A DNA stretch of 64,000 nt from Desulforamulus aeronauticus DSM 10349 (GCF_900142375.1 NZ_FRAR01000019.1:56996-120995); one strand, 5' to 3'; shown: positions 31,191 through 38,838, counted from the first letter of the stretch. Translations and numbers: made by a program. Notes: generated by a model not told the origin, from the letters alone.

Positions 31191-31223
31191 AGGGGGAGAA
31201 CGCAAATTTTGCGCACTCCCCCT
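31191..31223 (-). terminator. intrinsic terminator after the small HTH gene
   Basis: AGGGGGAG-T-GCGCAAA / TTTGCG-T-TCTCCCCCT followed by TTTTT on minus. Core matches the terminator family also seen at 43191, 50217, 53972 and 56496. Confidence 0.85.
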
Positions 31224-31243
31224 CTTGTTTAGTTTTTGTTAAG

Positions 31244-31666
31244 TTAGTCCACTTGATCTAAGAAGTTTAATGGTAATTTAAAACCACAGCGAACAGCCAT
31301 ACTAATGACAACTATTTTTTTTAGAGAAATAATTTGCCGTTGATAAAGTTCACATTGTTTAAACATCTGACCTAAAGTAACCAGAATTATTGTCTCACCC
31401 ATTGCCTCTTCATCCAGATTAACCCTTAGCTTATAACGGCCAACCCCTGGTTTACCTGGCTGAATGATCTGGGGGCGTTCAATGGAGACCCCCATTTCTT
31501 CTAACTCCCTAAGATAACGATAAACATGTCGTTTACTAACACCACAAGCATTCACGAGTTGCTGCAGTGTTACACCACCAGAGTGAGCACTTTCTTTAAG
31601 TTCTTTCAAGACAGTAGCCAAATTGGCTTCATGATTGTGTTTGCCACGTCTGGTTTTAGATTGCAT
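31244..31666 (-). CDS. DeoR/WYL-type HTH regulator, short paralogue
   Basis: 140 residues. N-terminal winged HTH (about 15-60): LQQLVNACGVSKRHVYRYLRELEEMGVSIER. The start KTRRGKHNHEANLATVLKEL aligns with KRAKHNHQRNLEIVIREL of the larger regulator at 38056-38838, so the two are paralogues. This one lacks the C-terminal WCX-like domain and ends after a helical segment. It follows NhaD B by 50 bases and likely belongs to cassette B. Its own ATG has no SD; an 11-codon ORF with a strong SD overlaps its start (31656-31691). Confidence 0.75.
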   Translation of the reverse strand: MQSKTRRGKHNHEANLATVLKELKESAHSGGVTLQQLVNACGVSKRHVYRYLRELEEMGVSIERPQIIQPGKPGVGRYKLRVNLDEEAMGETIILVTLGQMFKQCELYQRQIISLKKIVVISMAVRCGFKLPLNFLDQVD

Positions 31667-31691
31667 TGGAGACGGTGCGTCCAGAGGACAT
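31656..31691 (-). CDS. 11-codon upstream ORF overlapping the HTH start
   Basis: ATG 31691 is preceded by GAGGGGGAG and encodes MSSGRTVSNAI before TAA, which lies two codons inside the HTH gene in another frame. It probably loads ribosomes that reinitiate at the HTH ATG. A frameshift in an originally longer HTH start is the alternative. Confidence 0.4.
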   Translation of the reverse strand: MSSGRTVSNAI

Positions 31692-31716
31692 CACTCCCCC
31701 TCATCCCCTCTGATAG

Positions 31717-33000
31717 TTACGTTAAAAAGAAGAAGTATAAGTATACAGTAGATAATACAATTGAGACCAGCATTAATGGGAATGCTACTTTCATAAAGCC
31801 AACAAAGGTCCATTTATAGCCACGCTTTTCGGCCATACCTACTACCACTACGTTAGCAGAAGCACCAATGATGGTACCATTACCACCCAGACAGGCCCCT
31901 AGGGATAGTGACCACCAAAGGGGATTTAAATCAGCAATACCACCTAAGCGGCCCATATCCTGAATTAAAGGAATCATTGTAGCCACAAATGGGATATTGT
32001 CGACAAAAGCCGAGGCAATTGCAGAAAGCCAGAGAATGAGCATACCGGTAGGTAAGATGGCACCTCCGGTGAGTTTCAGGGATTCTTTGGCCACCCATTC
32101 TATAACCCCAACATGCTCCAGTGCCCCTACTAAGATGAAGAGCCCGGCAAAGAAGAAAATCACTGGCCACTCCACCGCTTGAAGTGCATGTTCAGGTTCA
32201 TCACGAGTAATCAGTAATAGTAACGCTGCACCGCCCAGGGCTATGGTAGCTGATTCCAAATGGACATACTGGTGCACTAAAAAACCAGTGATGGTTAAGA
32301 AGATAACAAATAATGATTTCTTGAGCAGAACAACATCTTTAATTTCGTCACTGGGATTTAATTTTAAAATATTATTCTTTAAGTCTTCACGGGTTACCAG
32401 TTGTTTGCCATAAATTATCTTTAATAAGAGAACAGTCACGATTTGAATAACAATAATTGCTGGCGCCAGGTTCACAACAAAATCCATAAAGCCAAGTCCG
32501 GTAGCAGAACCAATCATAATGTTCGGCGGGTCCCCAATTAGGGTTGCTGTACCGCCAACATTGGAAGATAAAATTTCGGCAAATAAGATTGGCATTGGAT
32601 TAAGCTCCAACGCTTTGGCAATGGAAAAAGTGACGGGAACAATCAGCAAAACAGTAGTCACGTTATCTAAAAAAGCAGATAAAACAGCGGTAATAATAGA
32701 CAAGGAAACCATGATCTTAACAGGGTCTCCCTTACTCTGTTTCGCTGCCCTTACCGCCAAGTACTCAAAAAGTCCTGAATTTCTGGCAATACCCACGATA
32801 ATCATCATGCCAACCAGCAGACCAATGGTATTAAAATCAATGGCTGCCACTGCCTTTTCCTGGTGAATGACGCCACCAATTATTACCAACATGGCACCAA
32901 ATAAGGCCACCACGGTACGATGAATTTTTTCTGAGATAATAATTGCATAGGAAATCAAAAACACGGCTGTAGCAAAAATAACTTGACTGTTTCCTTCCAC
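31717..33000 (-). CDS. ArsB/NhaD-family permease, copy B
   Basis: 427 residues, same length and topology as copy A (27216-28499), with the same motifs: IVGIARNSGLFEYLAVRAA, SAFLDNVTTVLLIVPVT, GGTATLIGDPPNIMIGSA, GGNGTIIGASANVVVVGMAE. Starts with GTG 33000 after GAGAGGGG. Third gene of cassette B (DUF2294 B, leader B, DASS B, NhaD B, HTH). Substrate unknown. Confidence 0.88.
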   Translation of the reverse strand: MEGNSQVIFATAVFLISYAIIISEKIHRTVVALFGAMLVIIGGVIHQEKAVAAIDFNTIGLLVGMMIIVGIARNSGLFEYLAVRAAKQSKGDPVKIMVSLSIITAVLSAFLDNVTTVLLIVPVTFSIAKALELNPMPILFAEILSSNVGGTATLIGDPPNIMIGSATGLGFMDFVVNLAPAIIVIQIVTVLLLKIIYGKQLVTREDLKNNILKLNPSDEIKDVVLLKKSLFVIFLTITGFLVHQYVHLESATIALGGAALLLLITRDEPEHALQAVEWPVIFFFAGLFILVGALEHVGVIEWVAKESLKLTGGAILPTGMLILWLSAIASAFVDNIPFVATMIPLIQDMGRLGGIADLNPLWWSLSLGACLGGNGTIIGASANVVVVGMAEKRGYKWTFVGFMKVAFPLMLVSIVLSTVYLYFFFLT

Positions 33001-33054
33001 AGTAATCCCCTCTCATGAATAATAATTAATAGTATTATTTAAAATTTATAAGCA

Positions 33055-33093
33055 AATCCTGATACACCCGACCAAGCCAGGTGTATCAGGATT
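33055..33093 (-). terminator. hairpin between DASS B and NhaD B, possible terminator
   Basis: AATCCTGATACACC...GGTGTATCAGGATT, 14-bp stem with an 11-base loop. The T-run after it on minus is poor, so it may only attenuate or protect the mRNA. Confidence 0.6.
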
Positions 33094-33115
33094 AATAGTA
33101 AAGATTGCTCAATTC

Positions 33116-34567
33116 TTACTTAATCAATGCAGACATACCGATGATCGGCCAATAAGTGAAGGTCATTAACACCAGTAAGCACAAAATCACAGCGCTGGCA
33201 GGGATACCGGTTTTAAAGAATTCACCCGTGGTAAATTGTTTGGACTCGTAAGCCATCGCATTGGGGGCAGCCCCTATTAAGAGTAAGAAGGGCATACCAG
33301 CCATGGCAGTGGCACCATAGAGAATCAGTTCCGGGTTAACTCCCAGGTAATTAGCAATAACCAGTGCTACCGGCAGTGTAATCGCGATGGCAGCTACGTT
33401 CATAATAAAGTTGGTCATAATTAATACTAAGAAACAGATACCTAAAACGAATACCAGCCAATGAGCATTTACCAGCATTGCCAACCACTTCACCGCAATC
33501 CATTCAGCGGCGCCAGTTTGCCAGAGACAGAAGCCAATGCTCATAGCACCAGAGAATAATAACACGATATTCCAGGGGATTTTCTTCTCTAAATCTTCAA
33601 CAGTTAAAATGTTCGATAGGAAGAACAGTAAGCCTGCAGCCAACAGTGGCACCGAACGATCCATGGTTTTTAAAGCAGGTATAATTGCCTGTAGTACTAA
33701 CATGGTGAGAGCACAGAAAATGACAACTCCTACAAAAACCTCTTGCTTGTTAACAGGTCCCAGCTTGGCGTATTCGGCACGGGCTTTTTCTCTTAGACCA
33801 GGAATCCTTTTTTTCTCAGGCTTATAGATGACTAACAACAGGGCCCAGATTAAAAATACAGTTAACCAGCCAAAGGGTGCCAGGTGCAGGGAAAAATCGA
33901 TAAAGGAAACATCTATACCGGTGAATTCCTTATAGAAACCTACTGCTGCAGGGTTACGGGCACCACCCAACAGGGTACAGATACTACCGGCACCGGCGGT
34001 ATAAGCCATGCCGATAAACAGTGCTTTACCAAACTTGGTCGGTTTACCATCGGTGCTTTCTCCGTAGAGAGCAAGAATAGCCACTAGGATGGGAAACATG
34101 GTGGCAGCCACGGCTGTATGCGCCATGATGTGGGTTAGTAATGCGGTAATAATAAAGACGCCTAAAAGAATTTTCCGGGTATCTTCCCCTACTACATCTA
34201 ACATTTTATACGCAATTCGTTTCGTAATTCCTGCTTTTGTAAAAGCTAAACCAATTAGTAAAGAACCCAGAATAAACATAACCGTAGGGTCCATAAAGTC
34301 TCTAAAGGCATCTTTAGCCGGACGAATTAAAAATAATGCCTGAAAAACACCAATGGCGATACTGGTAACGCCAATGGGGGTTACCTCAAATACCCACCAA
34401 ATACCCGCTAACAAGAACAAACCAATGGCAGCCTTACCCTCTTGGGATAACTCAAAGGCTTTACCGGACGGATCAACGGCCGGAGCAAATTGCGGAGCTA
34501 AATAAAGGGTAAAAAATGCAGCTAAACCTAACAGTATAAAGAAAATTCTTTTCGTGTTTTGATTCAT
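33116..34567 (-). CDS. DASS (SLC13) family Na+-coupled anion symporter, copy B
   Basis: 483 residues, about 12 membrane segments, collinear with copy A (28706-30154) and visibly very similar. TAGAGSICTLLGGARNPAAVGFY, MTNFIMNVAAIAITLPVALVIA and GAAPNAMAYESKQFTTGEFF are conserved. ATG 34567 has GAGGGG eight bases upstream and overlaps the TAA of a 14-codon reading frame. Lies behind leader RNA B; co-transcription with NhaD B is likely. Confidence 0.9.
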   Translation of the reverse strand: MNQNTKRIFFILLGLAAFFTLYLAPQFAPAVDPSGKAFELSQEGKAAIGLFLLAGIWWVFEVTPIGVTSIAIGVFQALFLIRPAKDAFRDFMDPTVMFILGSLLIGLAFTKAGITKRIAYKMLDVVGEDTRKILLGVFIITALLTHIMAHTAVAATMFPILVAILALYGESTDGKPTKFGKALFIGMAYTAGAGSICTLLGGARNPAAVGFYKEFTGIDVSFIDFSLHLAPFGWLTVFLIWALLLVIYKPEKKRIPGLREKARAEYAKLGPVNKQEVFVGVVIFCALTMLVLQAIIPALKTMDRSVPLLAAGLLFFLSNILTVEDLEKKIPWNIVLLFSGAMSIGFCLWQTGAAEWIAVKWLAMLVNAHWLVFVLGICFLVLIMTNFIMNVAAIAITLPVALVIANYLGVNPELILYGATAMAGMPFLLLIGAAPNAMAYESKQFTTGEFFKTGIPASAVILCLLVLMTFTYWPIIGMSALIK

Positions 34568-34660
34568 TAAATACACCCCTCTTTATTATTCACTTTCAGG
34601 TGTTTGTTCATTGTTTGAATATTAAATAAAGCTACTGCCTTACCACCTCCTTTAAAAAAT

Positions 34661-34751
34661 AAAAAGACCAGCGTTCAAAGAACAGGTATACTGTCCTTTA
34701 ATAACACTGGTCTACTTACACCAAGTTTTTACTTTGTGTAGAGCCTACCAA
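34661..34751 (-). ncRNA. leader RNA B: riboswitch-like element upstream of DASS B
   Basis: Minus strand starts TTGGTAGGC; P1 pairs TTGGT (34751-34747) with ACCAG (34711-34707). An inner stem TACAC-A-AAGT / ACTT-G-GTGTA has an AAAA loop, and AGTAG precedes the P1 3' strand. GACCAG...CTGGTC (34666-34712, with a nested hairpin) then forms the terminator, followed by T5 and a T-rich tail. P1 and terminator share ACCAG, as in copies A and C. Confidence 0.7.
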
Positions 34752-34796
34752 TTATAAACTGACTAACAAAATAACCCTTTGAGAAAGAATCATTTG

Positions 34797-35162
34797 TCAG
34801 TTGGCTTTTAATTTTTTCTCCAAGTCAATTTCTAAAATAAATACCTCTATCTGTTCGCCTGTTCTAATACTAATATCGCCGTGACTGCTTTTTACCCTGC
34901 ACTGGATAATATTGCAGATAATCCGCTCAATTTGCTCCACGTATGTATCCCTTAATTCCATTCTTAATTGTTTGACTAAGGCTCTTCCTTTGCGAGTACC
35001 GCTAACATGCTTTTCCTCCTTGGTCAAAACCCCGGTTGACCGAACAATGATCATATCTCGGCAAATCATTACTTTCGTACACTCAGGACCTCGCCCGACG
35101 AGATTTCGCTGAAACTTAATAAACTCATCACATATTCGTTTTTCCATCACGGACTGCGACAT
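34797..35162 (-). CDS. DUF2294 (MpsC-like) protein, copy B
   Basis: 121 residues, soluble. FIKFQRNLVGRGPECTKVMICRDMIIV, GVLTKEEKHVSG and GEQIEVFILEIDLEKKLK match copy A almost along its length. ATG 35162 is preceded by GGGGG. First gene of cassette B; leader RNA B begins about 45 bases after its stop. Role in transport or signalling unknown. Confidence 0.85.
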   Translation of the reverse strand: MSQSVMEKRICDEFIKFQRNLVGRGPECTKVMICRDMIIVRSTGVLTKEEKHVSGTRKGRALVKQLRMELRDTYVEQIERIICNIIQCRVKSSHGDISIRTGEQIEVFILEIDLEKKLKAN

Positions 35163-35178
35163 ATACCAGCCCCCTGAC

Positions 35179-35259
35179 TGACAAATCATTAAGACTTTTT
35201 ATTGACAAATCATTCTGTCATTGTGCTATAAATGTAATCAAACTAGATATTATTGTACA
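35179..35259 (-). promoter_or_regulatory. promoter and TGTCA repeats B (upstream of DUF2294 B)
   Basis: Minus strand TGTACA (35259-35254), 17 bp, TACATT (35236-35231). Downstream lie TGACA-N8-TGTCA (35203-35220) and a second copy of the AATGATTTGTCA half (35179-35190), 24 bp apart. A third inverted copy sits at 34788-34799 over the end of the DUF2294 gene. The remainder of the gap to 35411 is AT-rich, with TTTGTCACTACTTAA on plus at 35344. Confidence 0.45.
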
Positions 35260-35411
35260 GGACGATATTTAGTTGATTATGTGATTTTAGGCACTTGTAC
35301 TCGGCTTATTGCATCATTGCTCACGCTAACGCTTTTTTAAATTTTTTTGTCACTACTTAAGCGGTTATTTTTCTTGATTTTTTAGGTAATCAAAAATTAT
35401 TTTTCATCAAT

Positions 35412-35438
35412 AAAAAACACCCCTTTTGTCAGGGGTGC
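35412..35438 (-). terminator. intrinsic terminator after the Cys-rich mini-protein
   Basis: Minus strand CACCCCT-6-AGGGGTG followed by six T. It makes the 91-residue gene a single-gene unit under leader C. Confidence 0.85.
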
Positions 35439-35455
35439 TCGGTGACCATTTTTCA

Positions 35456-35731
35456 TTATATTGCTGAGGGGGCTACTCCTCTATCCAGAAAGAACAAGCG
35501 GTCTTTTTCTTTTACCAGGTCGCCGTTATCATTTCGGCAAACGTAATTTTGGCAACGGGTGGGAATTAACGCAATATCGGTGACAATCATGTAATCAATT
35601 TCCTTCGGTGCTAAACGTTGTACCTCAGACTCAGCATGTTTGATAACCTCTTTAACGATGTCGCTAAGTTGAAGCCTAATCTGACAACTATCTTTATACC
35701 TGCATTGACCGCATTTTGAGGTTCCATTCAT
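35456..35731 (-). CDS. small Cys-rich protein of unknown function
   Basis: 91 residues starting at ATG 35731 (AGGGGG eight bases upstream). CGQCRYKDSC near the N-terminus and RCQNYVCRN later give six Cys that could bind a metal or Fe-S cluster. The rest is a helix (LSDIVKEVIKHAESEVQRLA) and strands. No membrane segment. It is the only gene behind leader RNA C, which places it in the same regulon as the two DASS cassettes. I do not recognise the family. The open frame reaches upstream into the leader terminator but lacks an SD there. Confidence 0.7.
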   Translation of the reverse strand: MNGTSKCGQCRYKDSCQIRLQLSDIVKEVIKHAESEVQRLAPKEIDYMIVTDIALIPTRCQNYVCRNDNGDLVKEKDRLFFLDRGVAPSAI

Positions 35732-35776
35732 AGTACTAACCCCCTCATCATTAAAGTATGACCAAAAAGCGGAACT

Positions 35777-35872
35777 AAAAAACCAGCACATAGAAACGGT
35801 ACAGATACCGCAGATTGTGCTGGCCTACCCAATGCCAAGGAAATCCTTGCCCCTTCGCACTTTGCCTGCCAA
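35777..35872 (-). ncRNA. leader RNA C: riboswitch-like element upstream of the Cys-rich gene
   Basis: Minus strand starts TTGGCAGGC; P1 pairs TTGGC (35872-35868) with GCCAG, a U-A to C-G change relative to copies A and B that keeps pairing. P2 is AGTGC/GCATT enclosing AAGG-ATTT-CCTT. GGTAG precedes the P1 3' strand. The terminator CCAGCACA...TGTGCTGG (35783-35823) is followed by T6. Plan and size (about 96 nt) agree with A and B. Confidence 0.72.
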
Positions 35873-35877
35873 TAATT

Positions 35878-35927
35878 AGTGACATTTGACTTTGTCTTAA
35901 AATATCTTTTTAGTGAAATTTTGTACA
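35878..35927 (-). promoter_or_regulatory. promoter and operator C (upstream of leader RNA C)
   Basis: Minus strand TGTACA (35927-35922), 17 bp, TATTTT (35904-35899), then AAGACA-N8-TGTCACTA (35896-35878). It aligns without gaps to promoter/operator A over 26 bp. The -10 is followed directly by the inverted repeat, then by the leader RNA. Confidence 0.5.
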
Positions 35928-36006
35928 GCTTGATATCCTCGACATTTTTAAATTTAGCTAGATATTTCTCAATTTTTTAAGCTATAGCGTTTCCTTTCTT
36001 AACCTA

Positions 36007-36040
36007 CTAAAAAAAGTGGCCAAATGACCACTTTTTTTAG
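36007..36040 (-). terminator. intrinsic terminator after sulP
   Basis: CTAAAAAAAGTGG...CCACTTTTTTTAG with a short AT-containing loop; long T-run on both strands. The 120 bases up to the sulP stop are AT-rich with no gene. Confidence 0.85.
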
Positions 36041-36160
36041 TAATTTTATCAAGATCAACAGTTCGGCTTTTTAAACCAACGATCTTAATTTTTTATTTGT
36101 TACTAATTGTTGTAATTATAAATATTTATTATAATTAAGGTTTATGGGTTTAATTATGTT

Positions 36161-37891
36161 TTAACCCTGCGCCTGGGCAACTCTCTCTTGGGTACTGCTA
36201 TAGCTAATATTTCTTACAAAGGAACTGGCTTCGTCCAGTGCCTTGCCGGAGGTAGCAAATACCTCATCATCTTCCATAAAGACATTTTCTGCACCCACAT
36301 GCTGGGTCATGTGCATCTTATCCATCATTTTATAGATTTTAGGGGTAACTCCGGACAAGATCACCCTCTTCCCATCGTCAAGAGCCCGGGTAACAAAGGC
36401 TTCAACTACTTCCAAAGCAGTAATATCAATAACAGAGATCCCTTTAAACCGAATGAGAAAGACTTTGGAATCAGAATACCCCTCACTTAATTTCTTTTCC
36501 AGATCCGCTGAGGAACCAAAGTAGAGATTCCCTTCCAATTGAAAAATCGAGATAGACGGATTGTCGCCATTGACTGCCTGCTCCACAAAACGACCATCGG
36601 CGGCTCGTACCGGAGCTAATGTTTTAACACTAGCTGAACCAGATTCCTTGAGATACAGCAGCAGGGACAACGCTACGCCTGCATAAATAGCCTGTTCTAA
36701 TTCCGGGGCAAAAATAGTCGTCAGCATGGTTACCAGTAATACAACGGCATCACTACGATTCGTCTTCAATACTTTAACCAAAGCCTTTTTATCGATCATG
36801 GAATAGGCAACCACCATAATAACACCAGCCAAGCTAGCATTCGGGATATACCTGGCATAGGGTGCAAAGAAAATTAACACCACCAAGATAATAATCCCCA
36901 CCATCACACCTGCCAGTCTTGTTTTGCCTCCGTTTTGGAAGGTAATTGCCGACCGGGTAAAGGAACCGGAACCGGGAATACTGCTAAAGAAAGAACCGCC
37001 CATATTGGCAATGCCCTGCCCAATAAATTCCTGATTCGGGTCAATCTTTTGCAAGGTTTTAGAAGCAATTGCCTTTGAAATAGACACTGCTTCCACCAGA
37101 CCGATAATGGCAATAACAATGGCACCGGCACTCAACTGCCCGGCAGCCTCTAAACTAAAGTTCGGCATACTCAGGGGAGGAATGGCCTGAGGTATTTTGC
37201 CTACAACATTTATGCCATATTGCTCTAAACCCAGAGCCATAACCAAAACCACTGAGAAAATTACTCCCAATAAAGCCCCAGGTAAATTCTTGTTGATTCT
37301 TTTGCAGATTAAGATCACTGCAATGGTAAATAACCCAATTCCAAATGCTACATAGTTCATCTTATCAATATTGGTAAAGCAGGCTACCACTTTATCAATA
37401 CTGGATAAATGACCCTTGGGTAATTTAACACCCATTAGGTTGTTTAATTGACCCATGGCGATAATAATACCAGCTCCCGCGGTAAAACCGACAATAACAG
37501 CATGGGATACATAGTTAACCAGCAAACCTAAGCGTAAAACACCAAGGGCAAACTGGATAGCTCCTACCATAAAAGTAAGTAGGAAAAGGTTCACAAAGAA
37601 GTTATCCTGGCCAACAAAGGAAGCCATATAGGCAGCAATCAACAGTGAAATGGCGTTCGTTGGCCCAGTGGCTAGTTGGTTTGAGCTACCAAAGGCAGAG
37701 GCCAAAATAGTTAATACAATACCGGAATACAAACCATAGGCTGGATGAACCCCGGCAATCATGGCATAAGCCATCGTTTGTGGCAAAGCCACCACTGCCA
37801 CAGTGAGTGCCGCAGTTAGGTCAAATTTAAAGTCTCTTTTGTCATAATTCCTTACGGTATCTACGATTGGCACATACTTGAGTAAATTCAT
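36161..37891 (-). CDS. SulP-family sulfate/anion permease with STAS domain
   Basis: 576 residues. N-terminal SulP signature DLTAALTVAVVALPQTMAYAMIAGVHPAYGLYSG, about 12-14 membrane segments, then a cytoplasmic STAS domain (about 440-550: NPSISIFQLEGNLYFGSSADLEKKL, IDITALEVVEAFV). SulP proteins move sulfate, bicarbonate or related anions; in a sulfate reducer sulfate is most likely but unproven. ATG 37891 follows GGGGG. Downstream of the CBS/HTH gene group, possibly driven by the sigma-54 promoter at 40097-40112. Confidence 0.92.
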   Translation of the reverse strand: MNLLKYVPIVDTVRNYDKRDFKFDLTAALTVAVVALPQTMAYAMIAGVHPAYGLYSGIVLTILASAFGSSNQLATGPTNAISLLIAAYMASFVGQDNFFVNLFLLTFMVGAIQFALGVLRLGLLVNYVSHAVIVGFTAGAGIIIAMGQLNNLMGVKLPKGHLSSIDKVVACFTNIDKMNYVAFGIGLFTIAVILICKRINKNLPGALLGVIFSVVLVMALGLEQYGINVVGKIPQAIPPLSMPNFSLEAAGQLSAGAIVIAIIGLVEAVSISKAIASKTLQKIDPNQEFIGQGIANMGGSFFSSIPGSGSFTRSAITFQNGGKTRLAGVMVGIIILVVLIFFAPYARYIPNASLAGVIMVVAYSMIDKKALVKVLKTNRSDAVVLLVTMLTTIFAPELEQAIYAGVALSLLLYLKESGSASVKTLAPVRAADGRFVEQAVNGDNPSISIFQLEGNLYFGSSADLEKKLSEGYSDSKVFLIRFKGISVIDITALEVVEAFVTRALDDGKRVILSGVTPKIYKMMDKMHMTQHVGAENVFMEDDEVFATSGKALDEASSFVRNISYSSTQERVAQAQG

Positions 37892-37927
37892 ATAAATGCC
37901 CCCAAACTTCAAATTAGTCAGCTAAAT

Positions 37928-38016
37928 AAGGTGCTGTAAATAAAAGCAGGAATATTTACGCGAATAAGGTTGTGAAACAAGGTGCTACCAAAGGCATAGT
38001 ATCTCTTTAAGGTGCT
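37928..38016. repeat. three AAGGTGCT direct repeats upstream of sulP
   Basis: AAGGTGCT at 37928-37935, 37979-37986 and 38009-38016 in the 164-base gap before sulP. Spacings of 51 and 30 bp are 5 and 3 helical turns, so a protein could bind all three on one face. No terminator is seen in the gap. Confidence 0.45.
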
Positions 38017-38055
38017 TATTAGTAAACCCATCCCCCCTTTGAAACCTTTCTAAAT

Positions 38056-38838
38056 TTAAATATTTGCTACAGGAAAAATAACCTTGCCATCTATTCTCTT
38101 TAACCTGTTGGCATGAAGAATGGATTTGCAATTTTCCAGTATTTTGTGTCTAAGAGAACCTGGCTCCAATACATCCACTTCACTTCCCCACCGGGTTAAC
38201 AAGCCACCCATTTCAGTAATTCTTTTGGTTTTTAGTTGAAGTACAAAGGAACCATCTCTTTGTCTTTGTTTAGAAATAATCTCGGTGGAAAAAGTCTGGG
38301 TAACGTTAGTAAGTACTTTGGCTGAAACCCGAAGTTTAATCTCTTCCCAAGGTTGCCCTGAGGATTCTGCGTAGATCATGGTTTGCTTACTGACCTTAAT
38401 GGCATCTTCCTGGTGAAAGGCTAAAATAGGAATGGAAAACGGTAATACAATCCCTAACTGATTGAGCCAAATTCGGATAATCATTTCTTTAAGAAAAAGT
38501 TTTGTAAAGCTTAGTTCATTTTTAATATTGTCTAGCTCCTGCAACATATTTAGTAGGGGGTACTCTACTCTGTTCTCCTGCTCCGAATGACCCAACAAGT
38601 ATCTGCCCGCTGAATAATTTCCAGGATAAGCAGCTTTTAGGATTTGGTAACCAAGGTTTTGTAATTCGTTAAGGTAACGATAAATTTGTCTAATACTAAC
38701 ATCGCACTGCAACGCTAAATGCTCCAGCGAAGCTCCACCCTGTTCGTTTAATAAGCGAAGTTCTCGGATAACAATCTCTAAATTTCGTTGGTGGTTATGT
38801 TTTGCTCTCTTCATCATTCTTTTATCCAATATCATCAC
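38056..38838 (-). CDS. WYL/DeoR-like transcriptional regulator lacking a clear WYL core
   Basis: 260 residues. N-terminal HTH (about 15-65: LEHLALQCDVSIRQIYRYLNELQNLGY), a middle helical part, and a C-terminal segment (about 175-250: LRVSAKVLTNVTQTFSTEIISKQRQ... VLEPGSLRHKILEN) that looks like the WCX extension of WYL regulators. I see no WYL tripeptide and the protein is shorter than usual. Paralogue of the HTH gene at 31244-31666. Directly upstream of sulP. Start at GTG 38838 or the next ATG; the SD is poorly placed. Confidence 0.7.
   Translation of the reverse strand: MMILDKRMMKRAKHNHQRNLEIVIRELRLLNEQGGASLEHLALQCDVSIRQIYRYLNELQNLGYQILKAAYPGNYSAGRYLLGHSEQENRVEYPLLNMLQELDNIKNELSFTKLFLKEMIIRIWLNQLGIVLPFSIPILAFHQEDAIKVSKQTMIYAESSGQPWEEIKLRVSAKVLTNVTQTFSTEIISKQRQRDGSFVLQLKTKRITEMGGLLTRWGSEVDVLEPGSLRHKILENCKSILHANRLKRIDGKVIFPVANI

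Noticed and set aside
34753..34760. TATAAT-like box just before leader RNA B
   Set aside because: On minus GTTTATAATTGG looks like a -10, but no -35 lies at 16-18 bp, and a start from it would cut off the 5' strand of P1, so it is probably not the leader's promoter.
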